Shown here in pieces: positions 22,678-31,242 of a stretch of 40,115 nucleotides of DNA. The DNA lies in NCBI RefSeq assembly GCF_012912105.1, contig NZ_QMEA01000086.1:1-40115 (forward strand), written 5' to 3'. The stretch is from Brasilonema sp. UFV-L1. GTDB lineage: Bacteria > Cyanobacteriota > Cyanobacteriia > Cyanobacteriales > Nostocaceae. The notes below the pieces were generated by a model that ran no database searches, was not told the origin of the DNA, and worked only from the letters and a program-made list of their open reading frames with translations. The position numbers were made by a program, and so were the translations under genes. How positions within the stretch are numbered: position 1 is the first letter of the stretch; each line of letters starts with the position of its first letter.

Positions 22678-23538
22678 TTAAACATCCAACTTAGATGAAT
22701 TCGTTTGGCTTGCCAGTTCTAAAATGCCATGAGATGCCATGTATATGGATAGCGTGAGCAAAAAAATTGCAAATAGGATCTTCACAACGCGATCGCTCAG
22801 CCTGGGTAACAAGCGTGTTCCGACTTGAGCACCCATGATTCCGCCCATTCCCAAGCATAGCCCCGGAATCCACAGCACGTTATGGTTATAGGCATGTTGA
22901 GCTAAGCCAGAAGCGGCGATTGCACCAATCGCTCCTAAACTTGTCCGCACTGCTGTTTTAATCGATTCGCCCAAAAACAACATTTGCAACGGCACCTTGA
23001 CTACGCCACCACCAATACCAAACAGTCCAGATAAGGCACCAGCTAGCAATCCAATTCCAACGAGGGGAACGAAGCGATTAGAGGGTGTGGAGGAATCACT
23101 GAGTTCTGAGGGGTGAGTTTCGAGTTCTAGGGTTTGAGCTTCAATTTCTGATTCCTTGTGTTGGAGTTGTTGGCGCAAGTTCATCAGGTAGATTGTTACT
23201 AAGAGGAAAACCGCAAAGCTCAGAGAAAGCCATGCGTCGGCGATGTGATCGCCAATCCATGCTCCCACTTGTGCCGTTATGACTCCAAACAACGCCAAAA
23301 TTAACGACGCTTTCCAGTTCAAATCGCCCACACTAAGATTGTGCGCACTCCCCGAAACTGTGCTGAGAAACACTCCTACCAAACTTGTTGCGGTTGCTTG
23401 TACTACGGGAACTCCAAATAGTGTCAGTGCAGGCACCATCAACAGTCCACCACCGATACCCATTAACCCCGATAATACTCCAGCAAATATTCCGATGACA
23501 AACAACAAGCCCCATCCTATAGGTGTTTCCAACAACAT
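22678..23538 (-). CDS. TauE/SafE family permease
   Basis: 286 aa, sulfite/organosulfonate exporter family (TauE/SafE). Eight or so hydrophobic helices and the two internal repeats with the family's glycine motifs, GVLSGLMGIGGGLLMVPAL and GALSGLFGIGGGVVKVPLQ, are visible, with a cytoplasmic linker (HKESEIEAQTLELETHPS) between halves. It starts 40 bp after the ArsR gene, so the regulator likely controls it. In other bacteria this pairing occurs with sulfide-sensing regulators; the substrate here is not known. Confidence 0.9.
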   Translation of the reverse strand: MLLETPIGWGLLFVIGIFAGVLSGLMGIGGGLLMVPALTLFGVPVVQATATSLVGVFLSTVSGSAHNLSVGDLNWKASLILALFGVITAQVGAWIGDHIADAWLSLSFAVFLLVTIYLMNLRQQLQHKESEIEAQTLELETHPSELSDSSTPSNRFVPLVGIGLLAGALSGLFGIGGGVVKVPLQMLFLGESIKTAVRTSLGAIGAIAASGLAQHAYNHNVLWIPGLCLGMGGIMGAQVGTRLLPRLSDRVVKILFAIFLLTLSIYMASHGILELASQTNSSKLDV

Positions 23539-23578
23539 TTACCTTGATCCTATCAAGAAATCTTTTTTAGCTTTTACA

Positions 23579-23923
23579 TTACTTGCGATTTAAAATGCGA
23601 AAGTTACGGGCTTGCTGTTCTAACCTAGATGCGAGCCGATCGCAAACTCGGTTACACAACTCAAAAATCATTTCATCTTCCACTCGGTAGTAGGCACAGG
23701 TTCCTTCACTGCGACGACTGAGAATTCCCGCTTGCCACATGACTTTCAAATGTTTTGACACATTAGCCTGAGAAGTCTGTGTTGCCTCTACCAGCTCTTG
23801 TACGCATTTTTCTTCATCTCGCAGCAAATGCAACAGCCGTAGGCGCATAGGTTCACTTAAGAGACTGAAGTACTCAGCCACTTGTTGCACGACTTCCGGC
23901 GGTACAGGCAACGCTTGTTTCAT
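23579..23923 (-). CDS. ArsR-family transcriptional regulator
   Basis: Winged-helix regulator (about 115 aa) with the classic FSLLSEPMRLRLLHLL, CVQELVEATQTSQANVSKHLKVMWQAGIL recognition helix and GTCAYYRV wing. Cysteines sit at the base of the recognition region (DEEKCVQEL), in the wing and near the C-terminus (FELCNRVC), so metal or thiol sensing is plausible. I choose ATG 23923 (MKQALPVPP); ATG 23947 is also in frame. It is the first gene of a two-gene operon with the permease, preceded by a near-palindromic AT-rich site (23967-23980). Confidence 0.9.
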   Translation of the reverse strand: MKQALPVPPEVVQQVAEYFSLLSEPMRLRLLHLLRDEEKCVQELVEATQTSQANVSKHLKVMWQAGILSRRSEGTCAYYRVEDEMIFELCNRVCDRLASRLEQQARNFRILNRK

Positions 23924-23966
23924 CAGGGCAGACCCGTAAGGACTCATGAAAAATTAACAACTAAGC

Positions 23967-23980
23967 ATCGATATATAGAT
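23967..23980. promoter_or_regulatory. Candidate ArsR operator
   Basis: ATCGATATATAGAT is a 14-bp near-palindrome (one mismatch pair) located 44 bp before ATG 23923 (20 bp before ATG 23947), in the position and AT-rich style expected of an ArsR-family site. Unproven. Confidence 0.4.
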
Positions 23981-23986
23981 TAATAC

Positions 23987-24538
23987 TTAATCAGGTTTTA
24001 TTCGCATCAAAAATTGACCATATTCTACTGGTTCACCATTCTGAACGAGAATTTCTATCACTTGTCCAGAGACTTCTGCTTCGATTTCATTCATGAGTTT
24101 CATGGCTTCTATGATACATACTGCTTGACCGCTCCTGATGCGATCGCCCACTTCCACAAATGGCGCTTCGCCTGGGCTAGGCGCACGATAAAACGTTCCC
24201 ACCATTGGGGAAGAGATTTCAACAAATTTTTGGTCTATTACAGAGGAAACTGTCGGTGGTGATTGTACGCCCACAATATTGCTGTCATTGGGGCGATTTG
24301 GCAAGGTTTCCGTTACCGCAGGAGGCGACATCACCAAGGAGACAGGCGGTGGAATTGGTGTGTTTGGTGCGCTAAGTGTACCTAACGCCGCTTGTTGAGC
24401 TGCTGACAACATTTGAGGAGTGCTTACAGCTTTACGAACTGTCAGTTCAAAATCATCGCTTTTGAGTGTAACTTCTGCAATGTCGGTTTGTGCAATAGTT
24501 GTTAACAGTTGGCGGATTTCATTAAAGTCCAAGGGCAC
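23987..24538 (-). CDS. accB: Biotin carboxyl carrier protein AccB
   Basis: Carrier subunit of acetyl-CoA carboxylase, holding biotin for fatty-acid synthesis. N-terminal [24 protein letters not shown], a Pro-rich linker, and the biotinyl domain with the modified lysine in [15 protein letters not shown]. The start is GTG 24538 (MPLDFNE), with AGGT 12 nt upstream; the longer TTG form at 24559 adds an unlikely seven residues. It follows efp in the same direction, an arrangement conserved across cyanobacteria. A hairpin lies between the two genes at 24611-24655. Confidence 0.95.
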   Translation of the reverse strand: MPLDFNEIRQLLTTIAQTDIAEVTLKSDDFELTVRKAVSTPQMLSAAQQAALGTLSAPNTPIPPPVSLVMSPPAVTETLPNRPNDSNIVGVQSPPTVSSVIDQKFVEISSPMVGTFYRAPSPGEAPFVEVGDRIRSGQAVCIIEAMKLMNEIEAEVSGQVIEILVQNGEPVEYGQFLMRIKPD

Positions 24539-24610
24539 AGCTTTTCTTACCTCATGCAATGAAATAGTAAATAGACTTTATCTAAATGAAAGTGAATTTG
24601 TATAAACCGG

Positions 24611-24655
24611 CAGGGATGTAAATCCCTGTTGTAGATGAAAATCAGGATTTGCATC
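24611..24655. terminator. Hairpin between efp and accB
   Basis: Alternative foldings: CAGGGAT-gtaa-ATCCCTG (24611-24628) and the larger GATGTAAATCC..GGATTTGCATC (24615-24655). No T-run follows directly. Mutually exclusive stems might tune read-through from efp to accB; that is inference. Confidence 0.35.
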
Positions 24656-24672
24656 TAGAGGTGAGAATCTAG

Positions 24673-25230
24673 TTACTCCCTGCCAAGGTATGAATCGTTA
24701 CGAGTGTCTATGCGGATGCGTTCTCCTTGAGAAATGAACAAAGGAACCATTACTATTGCTCCTGTTTCCAAAGTTGCAGGCTTGGAACCACCTGTCGCAG
24801 TATCACCCTTAACACCTGGATCTGTTTGTACAACTTCCAATACGACAGAGTTGGGCAGTTCAACTTCTAGGACTTGATCGCCCCAACGAACAACATTCGC
24901 CTCCATACCTTCTTTGAGGTATTTTACGCGATCGCCAATCTGTGATGCGCTCAATCTGCCTTCTTCATATGTTTCCATATCCATAAAGACGTATTCGTCA
25001 GCTTCTTTATAGGTATGTTGCATTGTGCTTTTTTCCAGGTTGGCTTGCGGAACTGTTTCACCTGCGCGGAACGTTTTCTCTACCACGCTCCCACTTTGAA
25101 CATTTTTCAGTTTTGTCCGTACAAAAGCAGAACCTTTCCCTGGCTTAACGTGGAGGAATTCCACGACTCGCCATACGGATCCATCTAATACTATCGAGAC
25201 ACCTGGTCGAAAGTCGTTACTGGAGATCAT
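24673..25230 (-). CDS. efp: Elongation factor P
   Basis: EF-P relieves ribosomes stalled at proline runs. Three beta-barrel domains are seen: KOW-like N-domain ([20 protein letters not shown]), the loop KPGKGSA with K32 at the tip that inserts near the peptidyl-transfer centre, central OB domain ([19 protein letters not shown]) and C-domain ending in [22 protein letters not shown]. Lysine at the tip is conserved. Upstream member of the efp-accB pair. Confidence 0.97.
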   Translation of the reverse strand: MISSNDFRPGVSIVLDGSVWRVVEFLHVKPGKGSAFVRTKLKNVQSGSVVEKTFRAGETVPQANLEKSTMQHTYKEADEYVFMDMETYEEGRLSASQIGDRVKYLKEGMEANVVRWGDQVLEVELPNSVVLEVVQTDPGVKGDTATGGSKPATLETGAIVMVPLFISQGERIRIDTRNDSYLGRE

Positions 25231-25335
25231 GAAGCTTTCAGAATTTTGGAAGACAATCGGGTTTTATTTTAACCCCCAATAGGAGTGATTAGTCATTTGT
25301 TTCGTTATTAGTTATTAGTACTTAGCTAGAATTTA

Positions 25336-25506
25336 ATGACAATTCAGCCATACGAAGTCAACACCAAAGCTACCAGACGCTTTGTGCCTGGAGTCAGAAT
25401 AACTACCAAAATGAATCTAGCAGAACCTTTGCGGCTAGGAATATATCACTCCACAAATGAATCCGCGCTTATTGAGGGCATGAAAAACTTTTCTGGATTC
25501 CAGTGA
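25336..25506 (+). CDS. Possible 56-aa hypothetical protein
   Basis: ATG to TGA frame with moderate coding character (MTIQPYEVNTKATRRFVPGV, then TTKMNLAEPLRLGIYHS). No Shine-Dalgarno and no family recognised. Confidence 0.25.
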   Translation: MTIQPYEVNTKATRRFVPGVRITTKMNLAEPLRLGIYHSTNESALIEGMKNFSGFQ

Positions 25507-25579
25507 TAAATCCGGGAATGACTGCGGTAGTCAGTTAGCGTGCTGCTGGAGGAAAACTCTTGATTGTTGCAACATCATG

Positions 25580-25672
25580 TTAGCTGCTGCGGCTAAAAAA
25601 GATAGCAGCAATGATAATTAAGCCTAAAAGCGCTAATGGTACCCAGAGATTGGGAAGATCAGACAAATTCAT
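25580..25672 (-). CDS. Candidate 30-aa single-pass membrane miniprotein
   Basis: Thirty codons from ATG 25672 to TAA: a short polar start (MNLSDLPNLW), a single 18-residue hydrophobic helix (VPLALLGLIIIAAIF) and a small basic-serine end (FSRSS). The layout is like the tiny one-helix subunits of photosynthetic or NDH complexes, but it matches none I know (PetL/N/G/M, PsaI/M, PsbM/N/X). It has no obvious ribosome-binding site. It lies upstream of efp on the same strand, separated by 349 bp. Confidence 0.45.
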   Translation of the reverse strand: MNLSDLPNLWVPLALLGLIIIAAIFFSRSS

Positions 25673-25882
25673 AAAATAAAAAACAAAAATCAAAAATTGC
25701 TTTTTATCAAACATACAACAAGCTTTTTGGAATTGATTGAATTCCAAGTCTATTTGTGATCATGATCATTATCAATTCAATCTTGACGAATAACAAAATA
25801 TATGCATATGTAGATAATTGGTTCGGGAATGAACAATGCTGTTGCTCGTAGTGCTGGATGAAAGGCGATCGCCATTTGTAAT

Positions 25883-26524
25883 TTATGACAAATTATTCTT
25901 CACCCAACTCTTAAAACCTCTAATTGCTTGACTTCTACCTACACTTAAGCATTGCTTCACATACTCATTTACGAGTTCAACAATCGGGATACCGGGAAAG
26001 TTAGGACTGAAATTAGCTTCCACATATTTTCCTTGTTGTAGCAGGTGAATTTGTAAGCCCTGCTGCGTGTATCGCCAAAGTTCAGGGACTCCCAAAATTT
26101 CATAGTTATTAAATTGAGTGCGGGAAGTAATATCAATTTCTATTGCTAAATCAGGCGGTGGATCGACAGTCAAATCTATGCGATTTTTACCAATAACAGA
26201 AGCATAGTTCTGAATGTAGAAACAAGCATCTGCTTCTATCGCTTGAGTCATGCGTTCATTTTTAAATGTTGTTGAGCCTAAAGGCTCAAAATCAATTTGT
26301 AGTTCGTCTAATAAAATCCTAACGAATTCACCAACAATTTCTTTATCTTTCTCATGTTCAGGTAAAGGAACCATAATTTCTAACCAACCATTACTATAAG
26401 AAATGCGGGCAGCACGCTTTTCTCCCAATTCCTCCAAAATATTTTCTAACTGCTGCCAAGTAATATCTTTGAGCAACATTTGTTGCCCTGGTTTGACAAT
26501 AATTTGTTGCAGTTCTAAAAGCAT
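25883..26524 (-). CDS. Uma2 family putative endonuclease
   Basis: About 213 aa. Uma2-type layout: KDITWQQLENILEELGEKRAARISYSNGWLEIMVPLPEHEKDKE, then IEADACFYIQNY, the acidic PPPDLAIEIDITSRT (D and E-x-D) and a K/R-bearing VPELWRY segment. A different subfamily from the one at 17035 (HEKDKE type). ATG 26524 (MLLELQQ) is preferred; the longer frame would need TTG at 26560. No obvious partner nearby; role unknown. Confidence 0.85.
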   Translation of the reverse strand: MLLELQQIIVKPGQQMLLKDITWQQLENILEELGEKRAARISYSNGWLEIMVPLPEHEKDKEIVGEFVRILLDELQIDFEPLGSTTFKNERMTQAIEADACFYIQNYASVIGKNRIDLTVDPPPDLAIEIDITSRTQFNNYEILGVPELWRYTQQGLQIHLLQQGKYVEANFSPNFPGIPIVELVNEYVKQCLSVGRSQAIRGFKSWVKNNLS

Positions 26525-26747
26525 AGAGTTTAATAACTTAATTTCATATGGTGTACGCAACGAAAAAGCACGACCAGCCAGAAATAAATTTCACATAGCA
26601 CAAGTGGCAAGTGTATTGGTTTCCATACTAGATTTGGGAACTGTGTGTTTTTATGTATAAGATAGTTGCCGTAAGCCCCACTTGCTTACATAATTTCAGT
26701 TGAGTATTAGAAAACTTCATTATTTGCTTGTTAATATTCCTCCCGTT

Positions 26748-27077
26748 TCATGTTTCCAAGGAATCAGGTCTACCAATTCCCAGTTCCCTGAATTTAAATT
26801 TGACATCTTCCCACTCACTACCGCAGTAGTAGTATTTTTTATCTTGAATGTCTGCTATATAATAACCTTGCTTGCCACCGTTAATTCTAAAAAGCTCAAT
26901 AGCGACTTTCTTCATGGAAGTGTTGAAGGCAGCAAATAAATCTTTTTGGGAAAGTATAGGTTCATCAAACCAATTGATAAACGGTGTACCTTCTTTAAAA
27001 GCCCAACCATTACCACGACGTTCAATAATTCGGTAGTAAACAGGGTGAGCAATTGTTGTATTTGAATTTATCATCAT
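26748..27077 (-). CDS. Hypothetical protein, 109 aa
   Basis: Soluble, mixed-charge protein (VYYRIIERRGNGWAFKEG, KKVAIELFRINGGKQGYYI, KKYYYCGSEWEDVKF). AAGGTA stands just upstream of the ATG pair, so it is probably translated. No domain recognised. It is followed on the same strand by a 67-aa ORF upstream and the broken pentapeptide gene beyond, but no operon is evident. Confidence 0.5.
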   Translation of the reverse strand: MMINSNTTIAHPVYYRIIERRGNGWAFKEGTPFINWFDEPILSQKDLFAAFNTSMKKVAIELFRINGGKQGYYIADIQDKKYYYCGSEWEDVKFKFRELGIGRPDSLET

Positions 27078-27140
27078 TTACCTTGTATAATTACTATAAG
27101 GAATAGCCTCTAGGGGCAAACTAGGGGCTATGCAGGTTAA

Positions 27141-27344
27141 TTAGTTACGGTCGTTTTCCGAGTCGTTTTTGGGATGTTCTACCACGTCTTCCAAATCGTC
27201 TTTGACGGTTTCGGAGTCTACTAGGTAAAACTCACCCGATACTTTATCAGTCTTCTCCCAACGCCTTAACAAGCGTCTTATAAAGACTTTGACTGGATTC
27301 CAAAAACCTCGATGACCGTTATCGTTATTTGTTATTTTTATCAC
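27141..27344 (-). CDS. Hypothetical 67-aa ORF with strong ribosome-binding site
   Basis: Basic N-half (WNPVKVFIRRLLRRWEKT) and acidic C-half (TVKDDLEDVVEHPKNDSEND). A near-perfect anti-anti-Shine-Dalgarno, AAAAGGAGGTGATAAAAATAAC, overlaps the GTG that opens the frame, leaving no spacing for that start. No ATG, GTG or TTG lies at the right distance, so either a non-standard start (ATA) is used or the gene is damaged. Family not recognised. Confidence 0.35.
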   Translation of the reverse strand: MIKITNNDNGHRGFWNPVKVFIRRLLRRWEKTDKVSGEFYLVDSETVKDDLEDVVEHPKNDSENDRN

Positions 27345-27481
27345 CTCCTTTTTTTGGTAACTGGGGACTGAATATCCCCGTGATCTATTTTAATCCTGAG
27401 TCCCTTTAGGACACGCTGCTTTGTTGGCTGCGCCTACGCTTTGCTCTTGCTACACTGCGTTTCCCGCCACGGCTATGGCTG

Positions 27482-27506
27482 ATATCATGTCCGGTTGAAC
27501 ACTTGT
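27482..27506. mobile_element. Lone end of MITE-like element
   Basis: ATATCATGTCCGGTTGAACA matches the left end of the element at 3259. It is followed by an unrelated hairpin CGGAGCGCGTAGCG / CGCTACGCGCTCCG rather than a matching right end, so it is a fragment. Confidence 0.5.
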
Positions 27507-27585
27507 CCGCAGCGGAGCGCGTAGCGTTCCCTCCCTTGCCCGCTACGCGCTCCGTAATGACATTTTACGTTTCATATTTGTTGAG

Positions 27586-29044
27586 CTAGTTATGGTGTAA
27601 ACAAACGACACCATCACCTTTGTTTTCAATACTCTGGATAGCGAGTTCCGTATCTTCATTTTCGACTTGCACTTTTTTGAAAGCAGCAACAAAAGCTTTC
27701 CAGTCAATACCATCGCGGAAAATTAAATCAACAGTATTTAAAACCTCTTCAAACAGCTTAGTAAATTCTCCTGGTTGAAATTCGCCACTACTCGGACGGC
27801 GTTCGCGATCATCGGTTCCAGGTTTGGGATTTTCGAGAAGATAGATAAAGCGACAATCTACATTATCTAACTTGGTTGAACTTTTAATATTCCACGCTTC
27901 CACACAAGCACCAGTCATTTGGGCGCTGGTAAAATCAGTACCAACAGCTTGAGTGCGAGTCAGGTTTGCCCATTCTAAACAAGATCCACCGAAGGTGGCT
28001 TCACTAATATCAGCGTGTTTGAGATTTGCCTCTTTTAAATCTGCGCCTATGAGGTTAGCGCCTTTCAGGTTAGCACCAAAATAGTATTTTCCTCTTCCGT
28101 TGCCAGTGACGAGTAAATTGAGAATATCTCGTTTACTCCTATCCCGCTCAAAGATTACCTAATTAAATAAACCGCAAAGACGCGAAGTACACGAAGAAAG
28201 AGAAAAAGAAGAGCGGTAATCTTATGGCGGGAAGGGAGTAGCTAATATCGTGTTGCCTACTCTGGCAAAGTCAAGTTTTTTTGCTTCGTAAAAACGAGTG
28301 CGCGTTAGATTTGCTTTTCTTAAATCTGTATTTTTAAGGGTTGCACCAGTAAAATCAGCATCGGTTAAATCAGCACCATAAAAACCTGTGCCTCCTGTAG
28401 CAGCAAAAGCAATGGCGAATGAGCGAAGCCAAGTATCTTTTTCATCTTTAGTTAGACTGCGCCACCCGATGTAAGCACCAACAGCGACTGCGACGGTAAA
28501 GCAACAGCGACTGCGACGGTAAAGCAACAGCGACTGTGAAGGCTCCAGCAACAGCGACTGCGACGGTAAAGCAGACAGATCCAGCGAAAGCGACGACGAT
28601 GCCGAAGGAAACAGATTCATTTTTGGCAAGGGCAACAGATCCAGCAACGGCAAAGGCTCCAGCAACGGCGAAAGTCAAAACTACTAAACCTGCTGTTATA
28701 CCCTTACGAATAGCGATAATACAAAAAACTGCCAGTGTAACCAGGGAGGCTGTACCACCGATAATCTTTTCAAGATTTGTGGTGTCAAAAATATATGCTA
28801 GTAATTTACTGATGGTAATTGACAAAAAACCTGAGAGTGCCGACAACAGCCATGAGACTATAAGCAACCCAACTACCCAACGTCGCTGTAGTCCAGCCTT
28901 AGCACCTCTGAACTCAGCATCTTTAAGGATAGCATTGCTAAAATTTGCCCCTCTAATATCTGCACCGCTAAAGTTTGCTCCAGTCAGATTTTGACCTTTA
29001 AAAGAGTGCCCTCGGAGATTTTGACCGGAGTAATCTAGCGGCAT
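27586..29044 (-). pseudogene. Pentapeptide-repeat membrane protein, broken
   Basis: The frame pieces read as one protein. Residues from ATG 29044 (MPLDYSGQNLRGHSFKG) carry pentapeptide repeats (LTGANFSGADIRGANF), then two or three hydrophobic helices (GLLIVSWLLSALSGFL, SLVTLAVFCIIAI, GLVVLTFAVAGAFAVAG). A 23-bp tandem expansion at 28478-28570 shifts the frame; the next frame carries GWRSLTKDEKDTWLRSFAIA and more repeats (GADLTDADFTGATLKNTDL), and ends at 28222 at a dispersed repeat (AACCGCAAAGACGCGAAGTA). A third piece resumes with NLLVTG, GANLKGANLIGADL and the C-terminal domain (KPGTDDRERRPSSG, DGIDWKAFVAAFKK) and stops at 27586 within the expected GDGVV motif, so its tail is truncated. Cyanobacterial homologues are intact; the role is unknown. 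Confidence 0.75.
28478..28570 (-). repeat. 23-bp tandem repeat causing a frameshift
   Basis: Four imperfect copies of GCAACAGCGACTGCGACGGTAAA (23, 23, 24 and 23 bp). The unit is not a multiple of three, so copy number sets the reading frame: removing two units (46 bp) or adding one restores the reading frame into GWRSLTKDEKD. Confidence 0.85.
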
Positions 29045-29291
29045 AACTGGGTCATGAAGAGGTTTTGACTGTATTTTATACAATATGACTGTGCAATTTT
29101 CCGGATTGTGGGAAAATTTTGATTAACAGAGTGCGCCATACGGCTCAGATAAGCTCACAGGCGTTCATCCTGATAAAGATCGCAGTCGTAATCACCTCAT
29201 CTTCTGGAGTTATACCAAGTTGCAGTCTAACATGGTATTCCGTCATTGCGACTGGAACGGAGTGGAAGGAAGCAATCTCATCTACAAAAAA

Positions 29292-30983
29292 TCAACTCGC
29301 CATCAGCTGAGGTGGCGCACTACGCCACAACTGATATAATCGTGTCGCTGGCATTGTTAAATACAAAACATCACCACCACTCAAACTCGTTTCTAATAAA
29401 TCCCAGCCATGAAGAGTTTGGCAATTCGTCTCTAAGTATAAAGGAACAAAGTCAGCAGTCATAGCTATATCTTTCACCTGCTGACCACAAAACGGGTGTT
29501 CAGCTGTGATTAAGGTTGCAAAAGCCACCCAAAGACTATCTGCTGTGATGCCATTGCCGAGTATTTCTCCACCCAGTGCAGCGGCTGCAAACGCTGGGGC
29601 TGCGAGTTCAGCCGGACTCAAAACTGCATCAAAGTCAAACACTTCTTGTGCCATACGGGCAAAATCCGGTTCTGCGTAGTGAACTATGACTGGTACTTTA
29701 GATGTCATGCCTTTTGCCTTGAGGGCAATTTCTAGGTTAGTCGCATCGTTACCTGTTACAGCAAGCACTGCTGCAGCAGAGTCTAAATTGGCAACTTTAA
29801 GAGTTGCCGAGAAACTAGCATCAGCATAAATGACAGGAATCCCTACTCCACGGGCAGTGTTGACATATTTGTTGTTGGAGTCGCGCTCAATGACAACAAC
29901 GTCATGTCCACTCGCTGAGAGTTGTTGGACAATTTTTATACCAATTCCACTCAAGCCACAGACAATGTAGTGATTACGCTGGGGAACTCGTGCTGCATCC
30001 CAAAATTGCTTGAAGCGACTACCCAATACAAAATCATTGAGTAGTGCATACAATAAACCAATAACCGCAGCCCCAATCATCATCATGAGGACGGTAAATA
30101 ATTTAATGCCCTCAGGAGCATTTTCTACGACTTTATCATTACCACCGGCTCCTGTAATCATGCCTACTGCAAAATAGAGGGCATCAATAATAGAAATATT
30201 TGTATTGGTAGAAGTGTAGGTGAGAGTGGCAATTGCAATAATGACGAACAGCACAATAGTCATGACTACAACTGATTCTGCGTGTTTTTTAAACTGACGC
30301 AAATTGGTAAAGACTTTGAGTAGTTTTGCAATGACTGATTTACGGGTGGAACGGATACGGGGTTGAGTTCCAACGATGATGCGATCGCCTACTTTTAACT
30401 CTTGTCCGGACAACACTGCTGCTACTAAATCTATCTCACCCTTGACTGGCGTATAATAAATTAGCATCCGCGAGCGATCATTCCACAAATCACTCAACTT
30501 GCGACCAAGCCACGGATGATTTTTATCTATATATTCTTCGTGGATAGGCCAAGTTTGTTTAAAGAGTTTGATTTGTCCAATTGCTTGGTTTCCCAAAGCT
30601 GCAAAAGTGAAGACGGGTGCTGCTAAACCAGCAACACTCATCGTTAAGTGATTCGGGACAGCTTGATCGAGGCGATCGCCTAAATTAGTATTAAAAAAGC
30701 GATTAATAATCCGAATTCGCGGATTCAACACCCGCGCTTGCATCATAATAGACAGATTTAGTTCATCATCAGGTCCAGCAATCACCAAAGTTTGCGCTTG
30801 TTGAATTCCTGCTGCTTTTAGGGTACTAGCTGCGTGTAAATCGCCGACAATCACATCTGATGCTGATTCACCTGGAATAGGTTGATGATGAATACCAACG
30901 ACGAACGCCCCCTGTTGTCGCAGCAAACGAAAGACTTTATATCCGGTGCGACTTAATCCACAGACAATGATTCGAGGTTTCAT
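29292..30983 (-). CDS. RCK-pore-RCK potassium channel-like protein
   Basis: 563 aa. An N-terminal Rossmann/RCK domain (IVCGLSRTGYKVFRLL, residues 4-130), a second ligand-like domain (140-215), a helix (238-257), a pore-loop region (IIDALYFAVGMITGAGGND, 265-283), a second helix (294-320) and another RCK domain (HYIVCGLSGIGIKIVQQL, 338 on) followed by a C-terminal RCK-like segment. The order RCK-TM-pore-TM-RCK resembles calcium- or nucleotide-gated K+ channels, but the filter has no TxGYGD or TxGFGD, only MITGAGGND, so ion selectivity is open. TrkA-N annotation is likely in databases. Both RCK glycine motifs look intact. Confidence 0.8.
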   Translation of the reverse strand: MKPRIIVCGLSRTGYKVFRLLRQQGAFVVGIHHQPIPGESASDVIVGDLHAASTLKAAGIQQAQTLVIAGPDDELNLSIMMQARVLNPRIRIINRFFNTNLGDRLDQAVPNHLTMSVAGLAAPVFTFAALGNQAIGQIKLFKQTWPIHEEYIDKNHPWLGRKLSDLWNDRSRMLIYYTPVKGEIDLVAAVLSGQELKVGDRIIVGTQPRIRSTRKSVIAKLLKVFTNLRQFKKHAESVVVMTIVLFVIIAIATLTYTSTNTNISIIDALYFAVGMITGAGGNDKVVENAPEGIKLFTVLMMMIGAAVIGLLYALLNDFVLGSRFKQFWDAARVPQRNHYIVCGLSGIGIKIVQQLSASGHDVVVIERDSNNKYVNTARGVGIPVIYADASFSATLKVANLDSAAAVLAVTGNDATNLEIALKAKGMTSKVPVIVHYAEPDFARMAQEVFDFDAVLSPAELAAPAFAAAALGGEILGNGITADSLWVAFATLITAEHPFCGQQVKDIAMTADFVPLYLETNCQTLHGWDLLETSLSGGDVLYLTMPATRLYQLWRSAPPQLMAS

Positions 30984-31119
30984 GTAATGGCAGCATGACT
31001 TACAGGATAAAGCTGCATTCTTAAAGATTTATTCTCATTTTTGCCTAATTATCTCTGGTAAAACTGTAGCTGACAACACGATAAGTTAATTTTTTAGGAC
31101 ATTTTTCCAAGAAAAGAAC

Positions 31120-31235
31120 ACAAAATTGCTGAATTGAGAAGAATGCAGAATGGAGAACTTAAAACTCAGGAGCGAAACCCGCGAGTCAATTCGGAGGCTT
31201 ATAACCTGACTCCTGACTCCTGACTTCTGACTTCT
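31120..31235. repeat. TGACTCC-rich intergenic repeat
   Basis: Contains ACTCAGGAGC and several TGACTCC / TGACTTC units, related to the AGGAGTC runs at 20769 and 33535. No gene seen in 30984-31242. Confidence 0.65.
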
Positions 31236-31242
31236 TTCTTAT

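Larger units (their letters stand above)
25231..25882. other. Intergenic region with two possible mini-ORFs
   Basis: Between efp and an Uma2 gene. Two small frames are listed separately (25336 and 25580). The remainder (25673-25882) is AT-rich and holds no recognised feature except a GCGATCGC site near 25865. Confidence 0.5.

Noticed and set aside
28536-28994. 152-aa plus-strand Ala/Thr-rich ORF
   Set aside because: Antisense shadow of the pentapeptide-repeat gene and its 23-bp repeat.
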